DNA of 64,000 nt from Hippophae tibetana (Eukaryota > Streptophyta > Magnoliopsida > Rosales > Elaeagnaceae): NCBI GenBank assembly GCA_037013495.1, contig CM072801.1:88273816-88337815 (forward strand), written 5' to 3'. The position numbers and the translations under genes were made by a program. This document shows positions 14,225-29,600 of this stretch, piece after piece (within the stretch, counting starts at the first letter, position 1; each line of letters opens with the position of its first letter). A model generated the notes under the pieces. It did not search any database. It saw nothing but the letters and a program-made list of their open reading frames with translations, and was not told the origin of the DNA.

Positions 14225-17200
14225 ATGGAATCTTTGTTAAAATATGAGAATAGAAAAACTACTCCTATAGTGTGTTTTTTATGTAAGGAAACATATTTCG
14301 ATTTGATATATTATAATAGTCGTTTCGATATACGAGTTAAAAGTTATAACAATTTACAGATTCAACCCCAATTGATAACTTCTTTTTGTTTTGAAATTGT
14401 GAACTGCAGAAACTTTCTTTCTTTTTTCAAAAGCATAGATAGGTTGAACACAAAAATGAAATAACGTGAAAAAAATTCGATGAAACTAAGGAATGCTACG
14501 AAATGAAATCCAAATAGGAAAAGAATGACAACAAAATTGAAAGAAAACACTCGACTTGAAGGACACAATTTCATTTTTTTTTCTGATTTCTAACTTAAGA
14601 AAGAAGAAAACAATCAAAGGACAAATTTTTATAAATTTAAAATTCAAACAATAGAAAAATAAAGATAGATACACCATTTTCAAAACCTAGGCTATTATAC
14701 CAAACAATACAAATCCTTTTAGAGGACAACATATGTACCTAGGAACTCAAAGAATAAGAAAGGTTGAATTGCTGAAAACATGGTTAAGATGATAGAATTG
14801 GAATCCGAAAGAACATGAATAGAAAACAAGGTAATAGGGTGCGACCATATTTTAAGACGTCTATAAGTAGTGTAAACGATGGAATCTTTGTTAAAATATG
14901 AGAATAGAAAAACTACTCCTATAGTGCGTTTTTTATGTATTGAAACATATTTCGATTTAATATATTATAATAGTCGTTTCGATATACGAGTCAAAAGTTA
15001 TAACAATTTACATTTTCCACGCCAATTGTTAACTTCTTTTTGATTTGAAATTGTGAACTGCAGAAACTTTCTTTCTTTTTTCAAAAGCATAGATAGGTTG
15101 AACACAAAAATGAAATAACGTGAAAAAAATTCGATGAAACTAAGGAATGTTACGATATGAAATCCAAATAGGAAAAGAATGACAACAAAATGGAAAGAAA
15201 ACACACGACTTGAAGGATAAAATTTCATTCTTTTTTCTGATTTCTGGCTTAAGAAAGAAGAAAACAATCAAAGGACAAATTTTTATAAATTTAAAATTCA
15301 AACAATAGATAAATAAAGATAGATACACCATTTTCAACAACCTAGGCTATTATAACAAACAATACAAATCCTTTTGGAGGACAACATATGTACCTAGGGA
15401 CCCGAAGAATAAGAAAGTTGAATTGCTTAAAACATGGTTAAGATGATAGAATTGGAATCCGAAAGAACAAGAATAGAGAACAAGGTAATAGGGTGCGACC
15501 TATTTTTAAGACGTCTATAAGTAGTGTAAACGATGGAATCTGGGTTAAAATATGAGAATAGAAAAACTAGTCCTATAGTGTTTTTTTTATGTATGGAAAC
15601 ATATTTCGATTTAATATATTATAATAGTCGTTTCGATATACGAGTCAAAAGTTATAACAATTTATATTTTCAACGCCAATTGTTAACTTCTTTTTGTTTT
15701 GAAATTGTGAACTGCAGAAACTTTCTTTCTTTTTTCAAAAGCATAGATAGGTTGAACACAAAAATGAAATAACGTGAAAAAAATTCGGTGAAACTAAGGA
15801 ATGCTACAAAATGAAATCCAAATAGGAAAAGAATGACAACAAAATTGAAAGAAAACACTCGACTTGAAGGACACAATTTCATTCTTTTTTCTGATTTCTA
15901 ACTTAAGAAAGAAGAAAACAATCAAAGGGCAAATTTTTATAAATTTAAAATTCAAACAATACATATATAAAGATAGACACACCATTTTCAACAACCTATT
16001 CTATTATACCAAACAATACAAATCCTTTTGGAGGACAATATATGTACCTAGGACCTCAAAGAATAAGAAAGTTGAATTGCTTAAAACATGGTTAAGATGA
16101 TAGAATTTTAATCCGAAAGAACAAGAATAGAAAACAAGGTAATAGGGTGCGACCAAATTTTAAGACGTCTATAAGTAGTGTAAACGATGGAATCTGGGTT
16201 AAAATATGAGAATAGAAAAACTACTCCTATAGTGTGTTTTTTATGTAAGGAAACATATTTCGATTTGATATATTATAATAGTCGTTTCGATATACGAGTT
16301 AAAAGTTATAACAATTTACAGATTCAACCCCAATTGATAACTTCTTTTTGTTTTGAAATTGTGAACTGCAGAAACTTTCTTTCTTTTTTCAAAAGCATAG
16401 ATAGGTTGAACACAAAAATGAAATAACGTGAAAAAAATTCGATGAAACTAAGGAATGCTACGAAATGAAATCCAAATAGGAAAAGAATGACAACAAAATT
16501 GAAAGAAAACACTCGACTTGAAGGACACAATTTCATTTTTTTTTCTGATTTCTAACTTAAGAAAGAAGAAAACAATCAATGGGCAAATTTTTATAAATTT
16601 AAAATTCAAACAATAGATAAATAAAGATAGATACACCATTTTCAACAACCTAGGCTATTATACCAAACAATACAAATCCTTTTGGAGGACAATATATGTA
16701 CCTAGGAACTCAAAGAATAAGTCAGTTGAATTGCTTAAAACATGGTTAAGATGATAGAATTGGAATCCTAAAGAACAAGAATAGAAAACAAGGTAATAGG
16801 GTGCGACCAAATTTTAAGACGTCTATAAGTAGTGTAAACGATGGAATCTGCGTTAAAATATGAGAATAGAAAAACTACTCCTATAGTGTGTTTTTTATGT
16901 ATGGAAACATATTTCGATTTAATATATTATAATAGTCGTTTCGATATACGAGTCAAAAGTTATAACAATTTACATTTTCAATGCCAATTGTTAACTTCTT
17001 TTTGTTTTGAAATTGTGAACTGCAGAAACTTTCTTTCTTTTTTCAAAAGCATAGATAGGTTGAACACAAAAATGAAATAACGTGAAAAAAATTCGATGAA
17101 ACTAAGGAATGCTACGAAATGAAATCCAAATAGGAAAAGAATGACAACAAAATTGAAAGAAAACACTCGACTTGAAGGACAAAATTTCATTCTTTTTTCT

Positions 17201-18148
17201 CATTTCTAACTTAAGAAAGAAGAAAACAATCAAAGGACAAATTTTTATAAATTTAAAATTCAAACAACAGATAAATAAAGATAGATACACCATTTTCAAC
17301 AACCTAGGCTATTATACCAAACAATACAAATCCTTTTGGAGGACAACATATGTACCTAGGAACTCAAAGAATAAGAAAGTTGAATTGCTTAAAACATGGT
17401 TAAGATGATAGAATTGGAATCCGAAAGAACAAGAATAGAAAACAAGGTAATAGGGTGCGACCTAATTTTAAGACGTCTATAAGTAGTGTAAACGATGGAA
17501 TCTGGGTTAAAATATGAGAATAGAAAAACTAATCCTATAGTGTGTTTTTTATGTATGGAAACATATTTCGATTTAATATATTATAATAGTCGTTTCGATA
17601 TACGAGTCAAAAGTTATAACAATTTACATTTTCAACGCCAATTGTTAACTTCTTTTTGTTTTGAAATTGTGAACTGCAGAAACTTTCTTTCTTTTTTGAA
17701 AAACATAGATAGGTTGAACACAAAAATGAAATAACGAGAAAAAATACCGTGAAAGTAAGGAAAGCTACGAAATGAAATCCAAATAGGAAAAATATGACAT
17801 CAAAATTGAAAGAAAACAATCGACTTGAAGGACACAATTTAATTCTTTTTTCTGATTTCTAGCTTAAGAAAGAAGAAAACTATCAAAGGACAAATTTTTA
17901 TAAATTGAAAATTCAAACAATAGATAAATAAAGATAGATACACCATTTTCAACAACCAAGGCTATGATACCAAACAATGCAAATACTTTTGGAGGACAAC
18001 ATATGTACCTAGGAACTCAAAGAATAAGAAAGGTTGAATTGCTTAAAACATGCTTAAGATGATAGAATTGGAATCCGAAAGAACAAGAATAGAAAACAAG
18101 GTAATAGGGTGCGGCCAAATTTTAAGACGTCTATAAGTAGTGTAAACG
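14225..18148 (+). repeat. Six mosaic monomers at the variant transition
   Basis: Landmarks lie at 14225, 14879, 15533, 16187, 16841 and 17495. The first two still have the 'ctttgtta' front that dominates the left end. From 15533 onward the 'ctgggtta' front dominates. The 16187 unit is a clear mosaic, with a 'ctgggtta' front and the 'tgtaagg' and 'cagattcaacc' body of the 14225 type. The 16841 unit has a private 'ctgcgtta' front. The 17495 unit carries the rare 'gagaaaaaataccg' segment and closely resembles the unit at 1135, 25 monomers away. Confidence 0.88.
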
Positions 18149-21100
18149 ATGGAATCTTTTTTAAAATAGGAGAATAGAAAAACTACTCCTATAGTGTGTT
18201 TTTTATGTAAGGAAACATACTTCGATTTGATATATTATAATAGTCTTTTCGATATACGAGTTAAAAGTTATAACAATTTACAGTTTCAACCCCAATTGAT
18301 AACTTCTTTTTGTTTTGAAATTGTGAACTGCAGAAACTTTCTTTCTTTTTTCAAAAGCATAGATAGGTTGAACACAAAAATGAAATAACGTGAAAAAAAT
18401 TCGATGAAACTAAGGAATGCTACGAAATGAAATCCAAATAGGAAAAGAATGACAACAAAATTGAAAGAAAACACTAAACTTGAAGGACACAATTACATTC
18501 TTTTTTCTGATTTCTAACTTAAGAAAGAAGAAAACAATCAAAGTACAAATTTTTATAAATTTAAAATTCAAACAATAGATAAATAAAGATAGATACACCA
18601 ATTTCAACAACCTAGGCTATTATACCAAAAAATACAAATCCTTTTGGAAGACAACATATGTACCTAGGAACTCAAAGAACAAGAAAGTTGAATTTCTTAA
18701 AACATGGTTAAGATGATAGAATTGGAATCCGAAAGAACAAGAATAGAAAACAAGGTAATAGTGTGCGACCAAATTTTAAGACGTCTATAAGTAGTGTAAA
18801 CGATGGAATCTGGGTTAAAATATGAGAATAGAAAAACTACTCCTATAGTGTTTTTTTTTGTATGTAAACATATTTCGATTTAATATATTATAATAGTCGT
18901 TTCGATATACGAGTCAAAAGTTATAACAATTTACATTTTCAACGCCTATTGTTAACTTCTTTTTGTTTTGAAATTGTGAACTGCAGAAACTTCCTTTCTT
19001 TTTTCAAAAGCATAGATAGGTTGAACACAAAAATGAAATAACGTGAAAAAAATTCGGTGAAACTAAGGAATGCTACGAAATGAAATCCAAATAGGAAAAG
19101 AATGACAACAAAATTGAAAGAAAACACTCGACTTGAAGGACACAATTTCATTCTTTTTTCTGATTTCTGGCTTAAGAAAGAAGAAAACTATCAAAGGACA
19201 AATTTTTATAAATCGAAAATTCAAACAATAGATAAATAAAGATAGATACACCATTTTCAACAACCAAGGCTATGATACCAAACAATGCAAATACTTTTGG
19301 AGGACAACATATGTACCTAGGAACTCAAAGAATAAGAAAGGTTGAATTGCTTAAAACATGGTTAAGATGATAGAATTGGAATCCGAAAGAACAAGAATAG
19401 AAAACAAGGTAATAGGGTGCGGCCAAATTTTAAGACGTCTATAAGTAGTGTAAACGATGGAATCTGGGTTAAAATAGGAGAATAGAAAAACTACTCCTAT
19501 AGTGTGTTTTTTATGTAAGGAAACATATTTCGATTTGATATATTATAATAATCGTTTCGATATACGAGTTAAAAGTTATAACAATTTACAGTTTCAACCC
19601 CAATTGATAACTTCTTTTTGTTTTGAAATTGTGAACTGCAGAAACTTTCTTTCTTTTTTCAAAAACATAGATAGGTTGAACACAAAAATGAAATAAGGAG
19701 AAAAAAATTCGATGAAACTAAGGAATGCTACGAAATGAAATCCAAATAGGAATAGAATGACAACAAAATTGAAAGAAAACACTCGACTTGAAGGACACAA
19801 TTACATTCTTTTTTCTGATTTCTAACTTAAGAAAGAAGAAAACAATCAAAGTACAAATTTTTATAAATTTAAAATTCAAACAATAGATAAATAAAGATAG
19901 ATACACCATTTTCAACAACCTAGGCTATTATACCAAACAATACAAATCCTTTTGGAGGACAACATATGTACCTAGGAACTCCAAGAATAAGAAAGTTGAA
20001 TTGCTTAAAACATGGTTAAGATGATAGAATTGGAATCCGAAAGAACAAGAATAGAAAACAAGGTAATAGGGTGCGACCTAATTTTAAGACGTCTATAAGT
20101 AGTGTAAACGATGGAATCTGGGTTAAAATATGAGAATAGAAAAACTACTCCTATAGTGTGTTTTTTATGTATGGAAACATATTTCGATTTAATATATTAT
20201 AATAGTCATTTCGATATACGAGTTAAAAGTCATAACAATTTACAGTTTCAACCCCAATTGATAACTTCGTTTTGTTTTGAAATTGTGAACTGCAGAAATT
20301 TCTTTCTTTTTTCAAAAGCATAGATAGGTTGAACACAAAAATGAAATAACGTGAAAAAAATTCGGTGAAACTAAGGAATGTTACGAAATGAAATCCAAAT
20401 AGGAAAAGAATGACAACAAAATTGAAAGAAAACACTCGACTTAAAGGACACAATTTCATTCTTTTTTCTGATTTCTAACTTAAGAAAGAAGAAAACAATC
20501 AAAGGACAAATTTTTATAAATTTAAAATTCAAACAATAGATAAAAAAAGATAGACACACCATTTTCAAAAACCTAGGCTATTATACCAAACAATACAAAT
20601 CCTTTTGGAGGACAACATATGTACCTAGGAACTGAAAGAATAAGAAAGTTGAATTGCTTAAAACATGGTTAAGATGATAGAATTGGAATCCGAAAGAACA
20701 AGAATAGAAAACAAGGTAATAGGGTGCGGCCAAATTTTAAGATGTCTATAAGTAGTGTAAACGATGGAATCTTTGTTAAATTAGGAGAATAGAAAAACTA
20801 CTCCTATAGTGTGTTTTTTATGTAAGGAAACATATTTCGATTTGATATATTATAATAGTCGTTTCGATATACGAGTTAAAAGTTTTAACAATTTACAGTT
20901 TCAACCCCAATTGATAACTTCTTTTTGTTTTGAAATCGTGAACTGCAGAAACTTTCTTTCTTTTTTCAAAAGCATAGATAGGTTGAACACAAAAATGAAA
21001 TAACGTGAAAAAAATTCGGTGAAACTAAGGAATGCTACGAAATGAAATCCAAATAGGAAAAGAAAGACAACAAAATTGAAAGAAAACACTCGACTTGAAG

Positions 21101-22726
21101 GACACAATTACATTCTTTTTTCTGATTTCTAACTTAAGAAAGAAGAAAACAATCAAAGGACAAATTTTTATAAATTTAAAATTCAAACAATAGATAAATA
21201 AAGATAGATACACCATTTTCAACAACCTAGGCTATTATACCAAAAAATACAAATCCTTTTGGAGGACAACATATGTACCTAGGAACTCAAAGAATAAGAA
21301 AGTTGAATTGCTTAAAACATGGTTAAGATGATAGAATTGGAATCCGAAAGAACAAGAATAGAAAACAAGGTAATAGGGTGCCACCTAATTTTAAGACGTC
21401 TATAAGTAGTGTAAACGATGGAATCTGGGTTAAAATATGAGAATAGAAAAACTACTCCTATAGTGTGTTTTTTATGTATGGAAACATATTTCGATTTAAT
21501 ATATTATAATAGTCGTTTCGATATACGAGTTAAAAGTCATAATAATTTACAGTTTCAACCCCAATTGATAACTTCGTTTTGTTTTGAAATTGTGAACTGC
21601 AGAAACTTTCTTTCTTTTTTCAAAAGCATAGATAGGTTGAACACAAAAATGAAATAACGTGAAAAAAATTCGGTGAAACTAAGGAATGCTACGAAATGAA
21701 ATCCAAATAGGAAAAGAATGACAACAAAATTGAAAGAAAACACTCGACTTGAAGGACACAATTTCATTCTTTTTTCTGATTTCTGGCTTAAGAAAGAAGA
21801 AAACTATCAAAGGACAAATTTTTATAAATCGAAAATTCAAACAATAGATAAATAAAGATAGATACACCATTTTCAACAACCAAGGCTATGATACCAAACA
21901 ATGCAAATACTTTTGGAGGACAACATATGTACCTAGGAACTCAAAGAATAAGAAAGGTTGAATTGCTTAAAACATGGTTAAGATGATAGAATTGGAATCC
22001 GAAAGAACAAGAATAGAAAACAAGGTAATAGGGTGCGGCCAAATTTTAAGACGTCTATAAGTAGTGTAAACGATGGAATCTGGGTTAAAATAGGAGAATA
22101 GAAAAACTACTCCTATAGTGTGTTTTTTATGTAAGGAAACATATTTCGATTTGATATATTATAATAATCGTTTCGATATACGAGTTAAAAGTTATAACAA
22201 TTTACAGTTTCAACCCCAATTGATAACTTCTTTTTGTTTTGAAATTGTGAACTGCAGAAACTTTCTTTCTTTTTTCAAAAACATAGATAGGTTGAACACA
22301 AAAATGAAATAAGGAGAAAAAAATTCGATGAAACTAAGGAATGCTACGAAATGAAATCCAAATAGGAAAAGAATGACAACAAAATTGAAAGAAAACACTC
22401 GACTTGAAGGACACAATTACATTCTTTTTTCTGATTTCTAACTTAAGAAAGAAGAAAACAATCAAAGTACAAATTTTTATAAATTTAAAATTCAAACAAT
22501 AGATAAATAAAGATAGATACACCATTTTCAACAACCTAGGCTATTATACCAAACAATACAAATCCTTTTGGAGGACAACATATGTACCTAGGAACTCCAA
22601 GAATAAGAAAGTTGAATTGCTTAAAACATGGTTAAGATGATAGAATTGGAATCCAAAAGAACAAGAATAGAAAACAAGGTAATAGGGTGCGACCAAATAT
22701 TAAGACCTCTATAAGTAGTGTAAACG
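18149..22726 (+). repeat. Seven monomers with a short block copied four units apart
   Basis: Landmarks lie at 18149, 18803, 19457, 20111, 20764, 21418 and 22073. The segment of about 19000-20034 matches about 21616-22650 at an offset of 2616 bases. Shared marks are 'ggcttaag', 'aaggctatgatacc', 'aataatcgtttcg', 'aataaggagaaaaaaa' and 'aactccaagaataag'. The copies differ at 'aggaatagaatg' (19752) versus 'aggaaaagaatg' (22368). The 'aaaaaaagatagacac' variant that becomes common to the right first appears here, near 20543. GACGTC is lost near 20742 and near 22705. Confidence 0.86.
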
Positions 22727-25700
22727 ATGGAATCTGGGTTAAAATATGAGAATAGAAAAATTAGTCCTATAGTGTTTTTTTTATGTATGGAAACATATTT
22801 CGATTTAATATATTATAATAGTCGTTTCGATATACGAGTCAAAAGTTATAACAATATACATTTTCAACGCCTATTGTTAACTTCTTTTTGTTTTGAAATT
22901 GTGAACTGCAGAAACTTTCTTTCTTTTTTCAAAAGCATAGATAGGTTGAACACAAAAATGAAATAACGTGAAAAAAATTCGGTGAAACTAAGGAATGCTA
23001 CCAAATGAAATCCAAATAGGAAAAGAATGACAACAAAATTGAAAGAAAACACTCGACTTGAAGGACACAATTTCATTCTTTTTCTGATTTCTAACTTAAG
23101 AAAGAAGAAAACAATCAAAGGGCAAATTTTTATAAATTTAAAATTCAAACAATAGATAAATAAAGATAGATACACCATTTTCAACAACCTAGGCTATTAT
23201 ACCAAACAATACAAATCCTTTTGGAGGACAATATATGTACCTAGGAACTCAAAGAATAAGAAAGTTTAATTGCTTAAAACATGGTTAAGATGATAGAATT
23301 GGAATCCGAAAGAACAAGAATAGAAAACAAGGTAATAGGGTGCGACCTAATTTTAAGACGTCTATAAGTAGTGTAAACGATGGAATCTGGGTTAAAATAT
23401 GAGAATAGAAAAACTACTCCTATAGTGTGTTTTTTATGTATGGAAACATATTTCGATTTAATATATTATAATAGTCGTTTCGATATACGAGTTAAAAGTT
23501 ATAACAATTTACATTTTCAACCCCAATTGATAACTTCTTTTTGTTTTGAAATTGTGAACTACAGAAACTTTCTTTCTTTTTTGAAAAACATAGATAGGTT
23601 GAACACAAAAATGAAATAACGAGAAAAAATACCGTGAGAGTAAGGAAAGCTACGAAATGAAATCCAAATAGGAAAAGAATGACAACAAAATTGAAAGAAA
23701 ACACTCGACTTGAAGGACACAATTTAATTCTTTTCTCTTATTTCTGGCTTAAGAAAGAAGAAAACTATCAAAGGACAAATTTTTATAAATCGAAAATTCA
23801 AACAATAGATAAATAAAGATAGATACACCATTTTCAACAACCTAGGCTATTATACCAAACAATACTAATCCTTTTGGAGGACAACATATGTACCTAGCAA
23901 CTCAAAGAATAAGAAAGTTGAATTGCTTAAAACATGGTTAAGATGATAGAATTGGAATCCGAAAGAACAAGAATAGAAAACAAGGTAATAGGGTGCGACC
24001 TAATTTTAAGACGTCTATAAGTAGTGTAAACGATGGAATCTGGGTTAAAATATGAGAATAGAAAAACTACTCCTATAGTGTGTTTTTTATGTAAGGAAAC
24101 ATATTTCGATTTAATATATTATAATAGTCGTTTCGATATACGAGTTAAAAGTCATCACAATTTACAGTTTCAACCCCAATTGATAACTTCGTTTTGTTTT
24201 GAAATCGTGAACTGCAGAAACTTTCTTTCTTTTTTCAAAAGCATAGATAGGTTGAACACAAAAATGAAATAACGTGAAAAAAATTCGTTGAAACTAAGGA
24301 ATGCTACGAAATGAAATCCAAATAGGAAAAGAATGACAACAAAATTGAAAGAAAACACTCGACTTAAAGGACAAAATTTCATTCTTTTTTCTGATTTCTA
24401 ACTTAAGAAAGAAGAAAACAATCAAAGGACAAATTTTTATAAATTTAAAATTCAAACAATAGATAAAAAAAGATAGACACACCATTTTCAACAACCTAGG
24501 CTATTATACCAAACAATACAAATCCTTTTGGAGGACAACATATGTACCTAGGAACTCAAAGAATAAGAAAGTTGAATTGCTTAAAACATGGTTAAGATGA
24601 TAGAATTGGAATCCGAAAGAACAAGAATAGAAAACAAGGTAATAGGGTGCCACCTAATTTTAAGACGTCTATAAGTAGTGTAAACGATGGAATCTGGGTT
24701 AAAATATGAGAATAGAAAAACTACTCCTATAGTGTGTTTTTTATGTATGGAAACATATTTCGATTTAATATATTATAATAGTCGTTTCGATATACGAGTT
24801 AAAAGTCATAACAATTTACAGTTTCAACCACAATTGATAACTTCTTTTTGTTTTGAAATCGTGAACTGCAGAAACTTTCTTTCTTTTTTCAAAAGCATAG
24901 ATAGGTTGAACACAAAAATGAAATAACGTGAAAAAAATTCGGTGAAACTAAGGAATGCTACGAAATGAAATCCAAATAGGAAAAGAAAGACAACAAAATT
25001 GAAAGAAAACACTCGACTTGAAGGACACAATTACATTCTTTTTTCTGATTTCTAACTTAAGAAAGAAGAAAACAATCAAAGGACAAATTTTTATAAATTT
25101 AAAATTCAAACAATAGATAAATAAAGATAGATACACCATTTTCAACAACCTAGACTATTATACCAAAAAATACAAATCCTTTTGGAGGACAACATATGTA
25201 CCTAGGAACTCAAAGAATAAGAAAGTTGAATTGCTTAAAACATGGTTAAGATGATAGAATTGGAATCCGAAAGAACAAGAATAGAAAACAAGGTAATAGG
25301 GTGCCACCTAATTTTAAGACGTCTATAAGTAGTGTAAACGATGGAATCTGGGTTAAAATATGAGAATAGAAAAACTACTCCTATAGTGTGTTTTTTATGT
25401 ATGGAAACATATTTCGATTTGATATATTATAATAATCGTTTCGATATACGAGTTAAAAGTTATAACAATTTACAGTTTCAACCCCAATTGATAACTTCTT
25501 TTTGTTTTGAAATTGTGAACTGCAGAAACTTTCTTTCTTTTTTCAAAAACATAGATAGGTTGAACACAAAAATGAAATAAGGAGAAAAAAATTCGATGAA
25601 ACTAAGGAATGCTACGAAATGAAATCCAAATAGGAAAAGAAAGACAACAAAATTGAAAGAAAACACTCGACTTGAATGACAAAATTTCATTCTTTTTTCT

Positions 25701-26647
25701 GATTTCTAACTTAAGAAAGAAGAAAACAATCAAAGGACAAATTTTTATAAATTTAAAATTCAAACAATAGATAAATAAAGATAGATACACCATTTTCAAC
25801 AACCTATTCTATTATACCAAACAATACAAATCCTTTTGGAGGACAACATATGTACCTAGGAACTCAAAGAATAAGAAAGTTGAATTGCTTAAAACATGGT
25901 TAAGATGATAGAATTGGAATCCGAAAGAACAAGAATAGAAAACAAGGTAATAGGGTGCGGCCAAATTTTAAGACGTCTATAAGTAGTGTAAACGATGGAA
26001 TCTTTGTTAAAGTAGGAGAATAGAAAAACTACTCCTATAGTGTGTTTTTTATGTAAGGAAACATATTTCGATTTGATATATTAAAATAGTCGTTTCGATA
26101 TACGAGTTAAAAGTCATAACAATTTACAGTTTCAACCCCAATTGATAACTTCGTTTTGTTTTGAAATTGTGAACTGCAGAAACTTTCTTTCTTTTTTCAA
26201 AAGCATAGATAGGTTGAACACAAAAATGAAATAACGTGAAAAAAATTCGGTGAAACTAAGGAATGCTACCAAATGAAATCCAAATAGGAAAAGAATGACA
26301 ACAAAATTGAAAGAAAACACTCGACTTGAAGGACACAATTTCATTCTTTTTCTGATTTCTAACTTAAGAAAGAAGAAAACAATCAAAGGGCAAATTTTTA
26401 TAAATTTAAAATTCAAACAATAGATAAATAAAGATAGATACACCATTTTCAACAACCTAGGCTATTATACCAAACAATACAAATCCTTTTGGAGGACAAT
26501 ATATGTACCTAGGAACTCAAAGAATAAGAAAGTTGAATTGCTTAAAACATGGTTAAGATGATAGAATTGGAATCCGAAAGAACAAGAATAGAAAACAAGG
26601 TAATAGGGTGCGACCTAATTTTAAGACGTCTATAAGTAGTGTAAACG
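22727..26647 (+). repeat. Six monomers, source region of later pentamer copies
   Basis: Landmarks lie at 22727, 23380, 24033, 24687, 25341 and 25995. The segment of about 22897-24090 is repeated at about 26165-27358 with an offset of 3268 bases. Shared rare marks include 'ctaccaaatg' (23010 and 26270), 'gagaaaaaataccgtgag', 'tttctcttatttctgg', 'tactaatcc' and 'cctagcaac'. The 25341 unit is a hybrid, with a 'tgtatgg' front joined to the 'aataatcg' and 'aataaggag' body of the 19457 type. Confidence 0.85.
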
Positions 26648-29600
26648 ATGGAATATGGGTTAAAATATGAGAATAGAAAAACTACTCCTATAGTGTGTTT
26701 TTTATGTATGGAAACATATTTCGATTTAATATATTATAATAGTGGTTTCGATATACGAGTTAAAAGTTATAACAATTTACATTTTCAACCCCAATTGATA
26801 ACTTCTTTTTGTTTTGAAATTGTGAACTACAGAAACTTTCTTTCTTTTTTGAAAAACATAGATAGGTTGAACACAAAAATGAAATAACGAGAAAAAATAC
26901 CGTGAGAGTAAGGAAAGCTACGAAATGAAATCCAAATAGGAAAAGAATGACAACAAAATTGAAAGAAAACACTCGACTTGAAGGACACAATTTAATTCTT
27001 TTCTCTTATTTCTGGCTTAAGAAAGAAGAAAACTATCAAAGGACAAATTTTTATAAATCGAAAATTCAAACAATAGATAAATAAAGATAGATACACCATT
27101 TTCAACAACCTAGGCTATTATACCAAACAATACTAATCCTTTTGGAGGACAACATATGTACCTAGCAACTCAAAGAATAAGAAAGTTGAATTGCTTAAAA
27201 CATGGTTAAGATGATAGAATTGGAATCCGAAAGAACAAGAATAGAAAACAAGGTAATAGGGTGCGACCTAATTTTAAGACGTCTATAAGTAGTGTAAACG
27301 ATGGAATCTGGGTTAAAATATGAGAATAGAAAAACTACTCCTATAGTGTGTTTTTTATGTATGGAAACATATTTCGATTTAATATATTATAATAGTCATT
27401 TCGATATACGAGTTAAAAGTCATAACAATTTACAGTTTCAACCCCAATTGATAACTTCGTTTTGTTTTTAAATTGTGAACTGCAGAAACTTTCTTTCTTT
27501 TTTCAAAAGCATAGATAGGTTGAACACAAAAATGAAATAACGTGAAAAAAATTCGGTGAAACTAAGGAATGTTACGAAATGAAATCCAAATAGGAAATTA
27601 ATGACAACAAAATTGAAAGAAAACACTCGACTTAAAGGACACAATTTCATTCTTTTTTCTGATTTCTAACTTAAGAAAGAAGAAAACAATCAAAGGACAA
27701 ATTTTTATAAATTTAAAATTCAAACAATAGATAAAAAAAGATAGACACACCATTTTCAAAAACCTAGGCTATTATACCAAACAATACAAATCCTTTTGGA
27801 GGACAACATATGTACCTAGGAACTGAAAGAATAAGAAAGTTGAATTGCTTAAAACATGGTTAAGATGATAGAATTGGAATCCGAAAGAACAAGAATAGAA
27901 AACAAGGTAATAGGGTGCGGCCAAATTTTAAGACGTCTATAAGTAGTGTAAACGATGGAATCTTTGTTAAATTAGGAGAATAGAAAAACTACTCCTATAG
28001 TGTGTTTTTTATGTAAGGAAACATATTTCGATTTGATATATTATAATAGTCGTTTCGATATACGAGTTAAAAGTTTTAACAATTTACAGTTTCAACCCCA
28101 ATTGATAACTTCTTTTTGTTTTGAAATCGTGAACTGCAGAAACTTTCTTTCTTTTTTCAAAAGCATAGATAGGTTGAACACAAAAATGAAATAACGTGAA
28201 AAAAATTCGGTGAAACTAAGGAATGCTACGAAATGAAATCCAAATAGGAAAAGAAAGACAACAAAATTGAAAGAAAACACTCGACTTGAAGGACACAATT
28301 TCATTCTTTTTTCTGATTTCTGGCTTAAGAAAGAAGAAAACTATCAAAGGACAAATTTTTATAAATCGAAAATTCAAACAATAGATAAATAAAGATAGAT
28401 ACACCATTTTCAACAACCAAGGCTATGATACCAAACAATGCAAATACTTTTGGAGGACAACATATGTACCTAGAAACTCAAAGAATAAGAAAGGTTGAAT
28501 TGCTTAAAACATGGTTAAGATGATAGAATTGGAATCCGAAAGAACAAGAATAGAAAACAAGGTAATAGGGTGCGGCCAAATTTTAAGACGTCTATAAGTA
28601 GTGTAAACGATGGAATCTGGGTTAAAATAGGAGAATAGAAAAACTACTCCTATAGTGTGTTTTTTATGTAAGGAAACATATTTCGATTTAATATATTATA
28701 ATAGTCGTTTCGATATACGAGTTAAAAGTCATAACAATTTACAGTTTCAACCCCAATTGATAACTTCGTTTTGTTTTGAAATTGTGAACTGCAGAAACTT
28801 TCTTTCTTTTTTCAAAAGCATAGATAGGTTGAACACAAAAATGAAATAACGTGAAAAAAATTCGGTGAAACTAAGGAATGCTACGAAATGAAATCCAAAT
28901 AGGAAAAGAATGACAACAAAATTGAAAGAAAACACTCGACTTGAAGGACACAATTTCATTCTTTTTTCTGATTTCTGGATTAAGAAAGAAGAAAACTATC
29001 AAAGGACAAATTTTTATAAATCGAAAATTCAAACAATAGATAAATAAAGATAGATACACCATTTTCAACAACCAAGGCTATGATACCAAACAATGCAAAT
29101 ACTTTTGGAGGACAACATATGTACCTAGAAGTTCAAAGAATAAGAAAGGTTGAATTGCTTAAAACATGGTTAAGATGATAGAATTGGAATCCGAAAGAAC
29201 AAGAATAGAAAACAAGGTAATAGGGTGCGGCCAAATTTTAAGACGTCTATAAGTAGTGTAAACGATGGAATCTGGGTTAAAATAGGAGAATAGAAAAACT
29301 ACTCCTATAGTGTGTTTTTTATGTAAGGAAACATATTTCGATTTGATATATTATAATAATCGTTTCGATATACGAGTTAAAAGTTATAACAATTTACAGT
29401 TTCAACCCCAATTGATAACTTCTTTTTGTTTTGAAATTGTGAACTGCAGAAACTTTCTTTCTTTTTTCAAAAACATAGATAGGTTGAACACAAAAATGAA
29501 ATAACGTGAAAAAAATTCGGTGAAACTAAGGAATGTTACGAAATGAAATCCAAATAGGAAAAGAATGACAACAAAATTGAAAGAAAACACTCGACTTAAA

